Of a stretch of DNA of 6,574 nucleotides, positions 1-6,100 are shown piece by piece. The stretch is taken from contig SLAD01000114.1 of the NCBI GenBank assembly GCA_007126995.1, positions 1-6,574 of the forward strand. Direction: 5' to 3'. The stretch comes from Kiritimatiellia bacterium (lineage in GTDB: Bacteria; Verrucomicrobiota; Kiritimatiellia; SLAD01). Each line of letters opens with the position of its first letter. The stretch's first letter is position 1. A model generated the notes under the pieces. That model had not been told where the DNA came from, did no database searches, and saw nothing but the letters and a program-made list of their open reading frames with translations. The translations under genes were made by a program, and so were the position numbers.

Positions 1-2022
1 CGCGCGCCGGCCTTGGTGACCGATGAACTGGTCGTTTACGCGGCGGGCACCACCGCGCTCATGTTCGATACCGCCGATATCGATAGCAGCGCGGATGAGT
101 TGGTCTACACCGTGACGCAGCTTCCACATGGTGGCCTGCTACGGCTGCGCCACGCGGTTGAGGATGCCGAAGATCCGGATGCCGAACTCGGTGTCGGCGA
201 CACCTTCACTCAAGCGGACGTGTTGCGGGGGCGACTGGTCTTTGATCTTCACCCGGAGGCCTCCGACCCGGGCGTGATCGGATTGTCAGTGCGCGACGAG
301 AATCCCGATCATGCCGCCGACGAGGGGGTTGTCCGCTTGTTGGCCTATCAGCCGGCGGAGTTTCTGCCGCCGGTGTTGAGTGAGCAGGAGTCGCTCCGCC
401 TCGACAACCATCATTACGCGTCGCACGGATACGTGATTGCCGATGCCTCGCACATGCCTGCGGACACCGCCGTTGCCAATCCCAGCGCCGGTCTGAGCGG
501 CATAGCGTTGGCGGATTATCTGGACACGTACGGAGCAGATCGTCCCTACGTTTTTGTCGGCGGTATGGGTGCCACCACGTTGACCGGTGGCCATATGAAT
601 GATGTGCTGACCGCCAGTATAGCCGGTGGCATGTTGACCGGCGGTGCAGGTGCGGACCTATTCGTGTTTAGGTCGTTTGATGTCGGCGCAGCCGTCATTA
701 CGGACTTCGAAATCAACGATCAGGATGCGATTGATTTCTCCCTGCTGCCAGCCGATGCCGGAGCCTTCGTCCATCAGTATATTCGTCTGGCGAATGTGGA
801 AGGCGTGCAGACGCTGCAAGTCGCGCTGTCCGGCGCCGGTACGGGCTTCACGAACCTGGCTGTGGCCTTACCGACACTCGACGCGGCCGATGCCGATTTG
901 TATAGCTTAATCGAGAGCGGGCATCTGCTGGTCGGCGGACTGCGACTGGAACCGCAAATCACCATCGCGGCCACCGAACCGCGCGCCGCCCAAAGTGGCC
1001 CGACACCGGGCCGGTTCACATTGACGCGCCAAGGCAGCCTGCAAGACGATCTACTTGTGAATGTGTCCCTCACCGGAACGGCCATTAATGGTACAGACTA
1101 CGTCACAATTCCCACCACGGTCATGATGCCGGCGGGACAGGCCTTGGTGGATGTCGAGGTCATGCCGTATGTGACCGGACATCAAGGTGTGGAGAAGGTT
1201 GTGAATATGGCGCTGGCAACGGGTCACGGGTATCGACTCGGTACCCAGCATAGCGCGCTGGTTTCCATTGAGAACCTGATCATGGTCGTGGAGCTTGAAG
1301 TCCTGACTGGGTTGGCCGTCCAGGACAGTGAAGAGCCTGCGCTCGTGCGTTTGCGTCGCCAGCATGTGACCAGCAATGACGCGTTGATTCGCTTGTCCTA
1401 TGGCGGTACCGCCACGCGGGGCACGGATTATGAATCCGCCGGTACACCGCTGTTTGTTTCCATGGATCCAGGCCAAACTCAAGTGTTGCTGACCGTGACC
1501 CCGCGTGCTGCGGCGCAATTGGCTGCGGGCGCAAAGACGGCGCAAATTACGATTGTTGCCGACGAGGATTACCTGATCAAACCGGGCGCAGGCACGGCGC
1601 AGGTCGCCTTGGTTGAGCGCCAGGATACACTGGCGAGCTGGCAGGAGCGTGTGTTCGGTACGAGCGGAGATGCGGCAGCATTTGCCGGTGGGGACACGGG
1701 CGAGTTTGGCGTCACTCACTTGCAGCGTTATGCCTTTGGTCTCGATCCGCACGATCCGTCCCGCGATGGCCTCCCGCAACCGTTCCTGCACGACGGACGC
1801 TTGGCGGTGTCGTTCCGTCGGCCCCTTTCCGTCACTGACGTTGAGTACCGGGTACTGGCCGCGACCGATCTGATGGACTGGCCCGGCACCACGCTGTCGA
1901 TGGTGCCGATGGCGGCCCCGGCGGGCGTGACTGATCCGGAACTTGTGTTCTTTATCGTGGATGAAGCAGGGGCTGGAGCGGTCCATGCCTTCACCGTGGT
2001 CGAAGTGGAGTGGGCGCCTTGA
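1..2022 (+). CDS. Large modular secreted/surface protein, C-terminal part (CSPG/cadherin-like, RTX-like, two Calx-beta domains, PVC-type C-terminal domain); 5' end outside window
   Basis: The frame is open from base 1, so the true start lies upstream; the TTG at 13 is only the first possible start codon inside the window. The 673 visible residues contain no cysteine. Order of domains: a CSPG/cadherin-like repeat (bases about 13-345; TYTVTQLPHGG-like strand, GDTFTQADV, GRLVF); a glycine-rich RTX-like segment (559-669, ending GGAGADLFVF) followed by an ITDFEINDQDAIDFS stretch like the tail of type I secretion substrates (about 691-740); two Calx-beta domains (949-1275 and 1276-1620, with GTAINGTDY and GTATRGTDY); and a C-terminal domain (1624-2019) with YAFGLDP and DVEYRVL motifs typical of Verrucomicrobia-like secreted proteins. 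No enzymatic motif is visible. Probable role is adhesion or another extracellular structural function; export route is uncertain. The stop overlaps the start of the next gene. Confident as a real gene and as a beta-rich exported protein; specific function unknown. Confidence 0.93.
   Translation, partial: RAPALVTDELVVYAAGTTALMFDTADIDSSADELVYTVTQLPHGGLLRLRHAVEDAEDPDAELGVGDTFTQADVLRGRLVFDLHPEASDPGVIGLSVRDENPDHAADEGVVRLLAYQPAEFLPPVLSEQESLRLDNHHYASHGYVIADASHMPADTAVANPSAGLSGIALADYLDTYGADRPYVFVGGMGATTLTGGHMNDVLTASIAGGMLTGGAGADLFVFRSFDVGAAVITDFEINDQDAIDFSLLPADAGAFVHQYIRLANVEGVQTLQVALSGAGTGFTNLAVALPTLDAADADLYSLIESGHLLVGGLRLEPQITIAATEPRAAQSGPTPGRFTLTRQGSLQDDLLVNVSLTGTAINGTDYVTIPTTVMMPAGQALVDVEVMPYVTGHQGVEKVVNMALATGHGYRLGTQHSALVSIENLIMVVELEVLTGLAVQDSEEPALVRLRRQHVTSNDALIRLSYGGTATRGTDYESAGTPLFVSMDPGQTQVLLTVTPRAAAQLAAGAKTAQITIVADEDYLIKPGAGTAQVALVERQDTLASWQERVFGTSGDAAAFAGGDTGEFGVTHLQRYAFGLDPHDPSRDGLPQPFLHDGRLAVSFRRPLSVTDVEYRVLAATDLMDWPGTTLSMVPMAAPAGVTDPELVFFIVDEAGAGAVHAFTVVEVEWAP
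559..740 (+). other. Degenerate RTX-like glycine-rich segment plus T1SS-type tail within the first CDS
   Basis: Encodes GGMGATTLTGG, then a spaced GGMLTGGAGADLFVF, then ITDFEINDQDAIDFSLLP. In the family, GGxGxDxux nonapeptides bind calcium in a parallel beta-roll, and the downstream tDFxxxDxIDfs pattern marks the C-terminal targeting region of VCA0849-type type I secretion substrates. Here most of the calcium-binding aspartates are replaced; only the last turn (GGAGADLF) is near consensus. The segment is internal, about 430 residues before the protein end. Confidence 0.65.
949..1620 (+). repeat. Two tandem Calx-beta domains within the first CDS
   Basis: Two adjacent segments of about 110 residues share the Calx-beta pattern: an opening ITI or VELEVL strand, an FTLTR or VRLRR strand, a G-T-A-x-x-G-T-D-Y loop (around 1078-1101 and 1408-1431), a TVMMPAGQ or FVSMDPGQ strand leading into VEVMP or LLTVTP, and a late YRLG or YLIKPG strand before the closing V-x-I or V-x-L. 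The repeats are diverged at DNA level, so they are not a recent duplication. In the family these domains bind calcium or give mechanical spacing in adhesins. Confidence 0.8.
1624..2019 (+). other. PVC-type C-terminal domain of the first CDS
   Basis: Begins with a Trp-containing helix (SWQERVF), then GGDTGEFGVTHLQRYAFGLDP, a segment that lines up with the usual DxDGDG-V-TNLLEYAFGLDP calcium-loop helix of Verrucomicrobia-like secreted proteins. Here the acidic loop is degraded to GGDTGEFG. This is followed by a two-sheet part with FLHDGRLAVSFRRP and DVEYRVLAATDLMDW. The domain usually sits at the extreme C-terminus of large exported PVC proteins, and it does so here (the protein ends EVEWAP). 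Its function is not established; a role in anchoring or sorting is only a guess. Confidence 0.6.
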
Positions 2023-2024
2023 TG
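2005..2024 (+). promoter_or_regulatory. Ribosome binding site and stop/start overlap (translational coupling) for the parvulin gene
   Basis: The stop TGA (2020-2022) of the upstream gene shares its A with the ATG at 2022-2024. A purine run GTGGAG at 2005-2010 lies 11 bases before this ATG, slightly long but usable as a Shine-Dalgarno site. A second ATG follows at once (2025). The arrangement suggests that ribosomes finishing the upstream giant protein reinitiate on the foldase gene, giving linked expression. Confidence 0.6.
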
Positions 2025-3062
2025 ATGTTTAAAGGATACGAGTCACGGACGCTCGTCCGCCAGACCACTTTGCACGGTGCCCTCATCCTTTGCATGATGG
2101 CCCTGGTCTTTTCCGGTTGTGGCCGGAAGGCCGAGGAGCCGGAGGTTGCGTTGGCACCCGAACCGTTGGCGCGGGTCGGGGATCGCGTGATTACCGAGGC
2201 CGATTTCGCCTTCGAAGTTGAGCGACGCCAAGCCTCGGGGCGGCCGATGGAGGACGCGGACTCGGTCCTGCGCGACTTGATCGAGCGGGAAGCCATGCTC
2301 ATCAGGGCTGCCGCCGATGAGGCGTTAAGCGATCCGGCGGTGCAGCGCGAGTTGGAGAATCACAAGCTGGTGCAGTGGCTCGACCGCTCGCTACAGGTGC
2401 TGAAGGACGAAGTAAACGTTTCCGAGGACGATCTGCGCGCGGCCTATGAAGCGGACCGGGAGGCCTTCACACGCCCGGCGCTGGCGCGTTTAGCGATATT
2501 ATATCGCCGCGTTTCGCTGCGTGATCCCGATGAGAGTGTGGAATCACTGAAGGCCGAACTGGAAGCGGCCCGTGAACTTTATCTGACTGATCGGGCCGCC
2601 GCCACGCGGGATGGGCGTATTCCGGGTTTTGGTGCGATTGCCGCCGATCATTCCGAAGATCAGGTGAGCCGGTATAGGGGAGGGGACTTGGGCTGGCTGG
2701 ATACCTCGCGCACGGATCATCGCTGGCCGGAGGAAGTGGTCCAGGCCGGTTTCGCGTTGGAGCCCGGCGAGGTGAGTCCGGTGTTGGTAACAGACGAAGG
2801 CCTGTTTGTGGTTATGAAGTCCGGTTGGCGTGAAGAACAGGTAACGCCTTTTGAAGAGGCTTCGATCGTACTTCGGCGTCGGGTTATTCGTAGCAAGCAG
2901 GAAGCGGTTGAGCGTGAATTCATGTCCAACGTGCTCGCCTCCGTCGATGTGCGCATCAATCCCGAGAGGGCGGAACGATTGGCGATCCCACAGGCTCCTC
3001 AGCCGGTCGCGCCGGAACTGCTTCCCGTCACCGGGCGCACTCCCAATCAACAGAATTTATAG
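2022..3062 (+). CDS. SurA/PpiC-type parvulin-like lipoprotein (peptidyl-prolyl isomerase family, possibly non-catalytic)
   Basis: 346 residues from the ATG at 2022; a GTG at 2010 would add four residues but gives no better site. The N-terminus is a lipoprotein signal: basic residues, a hydrophobic run, and lipobox LVFSGC with Cys33 (codon 2118-2120). Gly at +2 fits release to the outer membrane. Residues 50-62 (ARVGDRVITEADF) begin a SurA-like helical chaperone region running to about 149. The parvulin domain spans about 152-268, with GGDLGW at 220-225 and a PEEVVQAGFALEPGEVS segment. A charged helix (about 273-320) and a Pro/Gln-rich tail follow. The family isomerises prolyl bonds and guards unfolded outer-membrane or secreted proteins in the periplasm. 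Both usual active-site histidines appear replaced (Ala158, Phe262), so chaperone activity alone is possible. Set between two giant exported proteins, it probably assists their folding; that link is inference. Confidence 0.92.
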   Translation: MMFKGYESRTLVRQTTLHGALILCMMALVFSGCGRKAEEPEVALAPEPLARVGDRVITEADFAFEVERRQASGRPMEDADSVLRDLIEREAMLIRAAADEALSDPAVQRELENHKLVQWLDRSLQVLKDEVNVSEDDLRAAYEADREAFTRPALARLAILYRRVSLRDPDESVESLKAELEAARELYLTDRAAATRDGRIPGFGAIAADHSEDQVSRYRGGDLGWLDTSRTDHRWPEEVVQAGFALEPGEVSPVLVTDEGLFVVMKSGWREEQVTPFEEASIVLRRRVIRSKQEAVEREFMSNVLASVDVRINPERAERLAIPQAPQPVAPELLPVTGRTPNQQNL

Positions 3063-3100
3063 ATCCTATTAAACCCAAACGAAAAACGAGCAAGCGGCGT
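3063..3100 (+). promoter_or_regulatory. Short intergenic leader between the parvulin gene and the second giant gene
   Basis: Thirty-eight bases, AT-rich in the first half. There is no strong Shine-Dalgarno sequence at the right distance from the ATG at 3101; the only purine-rich candidates are GAG at 3088-3090 and AAG at 3092-3094. No hairpin followed by a T run is present, so transcription probably continues from the parvulin gene. A TATTAAA at 3067-3073 could pass for a -10 box, but no partner -35 element is convincing. Confidence 0.45.
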
Positions 3101-3146
3101 ATGAAAAACTATTTTCCATCGAATCATGATCTCCGGCGCTTGTTCG
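3087..3146 (+). promoter_or_regulatory. Possible mRNA hairpin enclosing the start codon of the second giant gene
   Basis: Bases 3087-3096 (CGAGCAAGCG) can pair with 3137-3146 (CGCTTGTTCG): ten pairs, nine Watson-Crick and one G-U at 3090/3143. The 40-base loop holds the ATG at 3101. The upstream arm contains the only Shine-Dalgarno-like purines near the start, so folding would limit ribosome access. The loop is long and the downstream arm is coding sequence, so it may be chance. Confidence 0.25.
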
Positions 3147-3199
3147 GAGTTTGTTGGATGATTGGTCTGATCGGAGCAGCTCCGTCCGCGCTGTGGGCG
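3101..3199 (+). other. Sec signal peptide of the second giant protein
   Basis: Residues 1-33. The n-region is longer than average (MKNYFPSNHDLRR), followed by the hydrophobic stretch LFGVCWMIGLIGAA and a c-region ending ALWA before Gln34. There is no lipobox cysteine at the cleavage site, so signal peptidase I cleavage is expected. Cleavage after Ala30 is an alternative. Confidence 0.8.
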
Positions 3200-6100
3200 C
3201 AAACGCTGACGCCGACGTTCACCAGTCCCGCCACGAATTCGGCGCCCGGCGCTGTTTACGAGGCCATCTTTGATTTTACTCCGGTTGGTATGACGTTTGA
3301 GCGGGAAGTGCTGAGTGGCACAGAGATTGTTCCGCTGGCCGATGCTGTTGTTTCCGCAGGCGTCGATCAGGTGGCAGTGAACATGACGCCGCTGTCGAAC
3401 ACATCCGGCACAGTTGAAATGCGACTGGTCGGTACGCAAGGGGGGAGTTCGGTCACGCAAGACTTCAGCGTGGTGTTCCTTGCTTATCCGCCCACCCTCG
3501 CGTCTATTACCGATCCACAGATCATGGATGAGGATACCACCAACAATGTGCCCATCGTGGTCGGATCGCCTGACTTCGACATAACCAACATCACGGTCAC
3601 GGCCACATCCAGCGATCCCACCTTGATCGACACGGCGGATATGCCGGTGATCGGGACAGGCTCGAACCGTGTGCTGCGCCTGATTCCGAAACAAGATCAG
3701 AATGGCATTGCCACGATCACGGTTACGGCATCCAATCCAGCGGGGGTAACGACGAACCGGACATTCGAACTGGAGGTCATTCCGGTCAACGATCCGCCCA
3801 CAATTTCCGGCGTCGTCATGAACACCGTCATGAACGACAACGAAACCAACTTCCCCTTTTCCACCGTCGTGATCGACGACGTCGATCACCTGAATCCCAC
3901 CAACCAGTTTTTGGATGTAAGGCTCGAGATATTCAATCCCGATGAAACGGATAATTATGCGGTTTTCCCGGGCAGCTCACTGGACTTAGAGCTCGAGGGA
4001 GTGTTCCCGCCGGATGCAACCGATGCTGTTCAGCAACTGGCCGTTTCGGGTATCCCGAATCTTACCCAGCCCAACACGACCAACCTAATGCTGGCGTCGA
4101 TTACTGTTTTTGACGGTGAGTTCACGGTATACCAGTCCAATATCAATATCCGCGTCGTGTCCGTGAATGATCCGCCCACCGTGACGGGCGGTCTGTCACC
4201 GAACAGCGTGAGCGAGGGCTCCGAGACGTCCCCCTTCTTCATCTCCTCGATTACCGATCCGGATGTGGACGACGATCTCTTTGTGTTGAACATAGAATAC
4301 GTGAACCCGGCCCAAGCCAGCCTCGGTAGCTTTTCTGGACCAACGGCGATCACCGGGAATGTCTCGTTTATTCAAGCGACGGTCGCCGGCCTATTTTACA
4401 CCGCCGCGTCGGGCCAACTGACGAACGCGACGGAACAGGTTCCTTTCCGCTACCGGGTCGAGGATGGATTCGGCGGTTCCACCGCAATCACGAACGTGCT
4501 GACGATTAACCGGGTGGACAGCGCGCCGCAAATTGGCGGGATCACCCCCGGTACCGTGAACCTGAGCGATGCACCCGTGGCGTATACGCCATTTCCTGCG
4601 GCGTTTGTGACGAATCCGGGCGCCGACCCCGGCATGATTTTGTCCATGACCTTGGCTCAAAGCAATCCCGCGCTGGGTTCTTTTGCGATAACCTCGTTTC
4701 AGGGGACGACGGCGCAATTGACCGATATTTTGCGCGCGGTGACCTATACACCTGAGCCGGGCGAACTGCCCATCGGAGACTCGGGGAACACAGTGCTCGC
4801 CATCTTTGTGACCAATTCTGTCGGGTTAACGGCGCAAAATAATGCGTTGACGTTAAACATAACGAGCGTCAATAACCCGCCTGAAATTACGCTCCCACCG
4901 GGCATCCAGCCTTTTCTGATTCCGCCTGACGATCCCGTCCAGCCGTTTTTGGACGTGGGCTTGTCCAACGACGATACCAATAACGTCTTATTCACGCTGT
5001 CCATCGATGATACCGCGAAGGGAACGCTCACGAATCTTGGCGCATTCGCTTCAACGGGGCCCGGCGCTTTCGAAATGATTGGCCAGGTTGAAGACATCCT
5101 CGCTTCACTGACGAATATCGTCTACGTCCTCAACCCCGCTTTCCTGTTTCCGCCCGATGATCCCGGCGGCACGACCTTTACATTGAGCGCGCGCGATTTC
5201 GCCCTCCTGACCACCACCAAGACGATGTCCATTCAGGTGCAGGACGAACCACGCAATCATTTGGTCACCCGTTTACTCAATGACGGCTTACCCGGTTCGT
5301 TCACGTACGCGCTCGCCAATGCGGAAAACAACGATGTGATTACCTTTGCCCTGCCATCCTATCCCGCCGTCGTGCGGATGCCCGATCAAAGCCCGAAGGT
5401 GCTCAACAAGAATCTCACGATCAAGGGACCGGGCGCCAACTTGTTGACCATCAGTGGTGACAGCACGGGAGACGGTGTGCCCAATCGCCGCATCTTTAAC
5501 GTTAACGCCCGTGTGGTGATCGAAGGCGTTACGCTTTCGCACGGCACCGGTGCCTTTGGTGGCGCGGTGCTGGTGCAGCAGGGTGGTTTCCTGACCCTGC
5601 GCAACGTAGCGGTTGTGCATTCAGTGGCCACACAATACGGCGGGGCCATTGACGTCGACGGGGGCCGATTGAATCTCTATAGCTGCTTTATCGGGCATAA
5701 CCGTGCGGATGCGGCCACGGGGGTCAGCGGCGCGGGTGTCTCGGTGTACTCGGATCAGGAAGTATGGATTGTGAACACCACGTTTGCGGATAATCAGCAA
5801 GAGAACGAGACCGGCGATGGCGGTAGCGCCTTGGTGCTTCAAAACCGCACGCCAGGCACGCCGATGAATGTGCATCTGGTTCACAATACCTTTGCCGATA
5901 ACGTGGATGCAGCCGAGCGTGCCAGTGCGGTCTTGAGCGTCGGTTTTGGTACCCGCATCCGACCGCTCAATTCCATCTTTGCGGACTTTTCAGAGCGTAA
6001 TCTAAACGTAGCCGGGGCCGGCGAATTTGTTTCGGCGGGCGGTAATATCTGCGACGACAGCACCAAGGTGATCCTCACGCAACAGGGTCAAAGCGAAGAG

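Noticed and set aside
1051..1986. Long minus-strand open frame (311 codons) opposite the first giant gene
   Set aside because: It lies fully antisense to Calx-beta and C-terminal domain coding sequence. Its translation is rich in Arg, His and Gly with no domain pattern, as expected for a shadow frame in GC-rich DNA.
2010..2021. GTG at 2010 as the start of the parvulin gene
   Set aside because: It would overlap the upstream gene by 13 bases and fall on the GGAG purines best explained as the ribosome site. ATG at 2022 gives a stop/start overlap and a normal lipoprotein signal.
2493..2507. Near-perfect palindrome GCGATAT-T-ATATCGC, operator-like
   Set aside because: It lies deep inside the parvulin coding sequence, encoding the LAILYR strand, with no promoter or start nearby. 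Most likely a coincidence of codons.
3063..3100. Promoter or rho-independent terminator in the intergenic gap
   Set aside because: There is no GC-rich stem followed by a T run, and the TATTAAA lacks a convincing -35 partner at proper distance. Readthrough is the simpler reading.
3047..3889. Minus-strand open frame of 280 codons opposite the signal peptide and first repeats of the second giant gene
   Set aside because: Composition is skewed to Arg, His and Asp with no motif; the opposite strand has a signal peptide and clear repeats, so this is a shadow.
3785..4177. DNA direct repeat around the two VNDPP-coding sites, considered as a mobile or recombination repeat
   Set aside because: The identity is limited to the bases coding the shared protein linker motif and does not extend into the flanks, so it reflects protein repeats only.
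5399..5968. Pectate lyase or other polysaccharide lyase activity for the beta-helix
   Set aside because: The fold is similar, but I could not identify the catalytic Arg or calcium-binding Asp cluster of pectate lyases; the anchor-Q ending favours a surface protein without an assigned enzyme activity.
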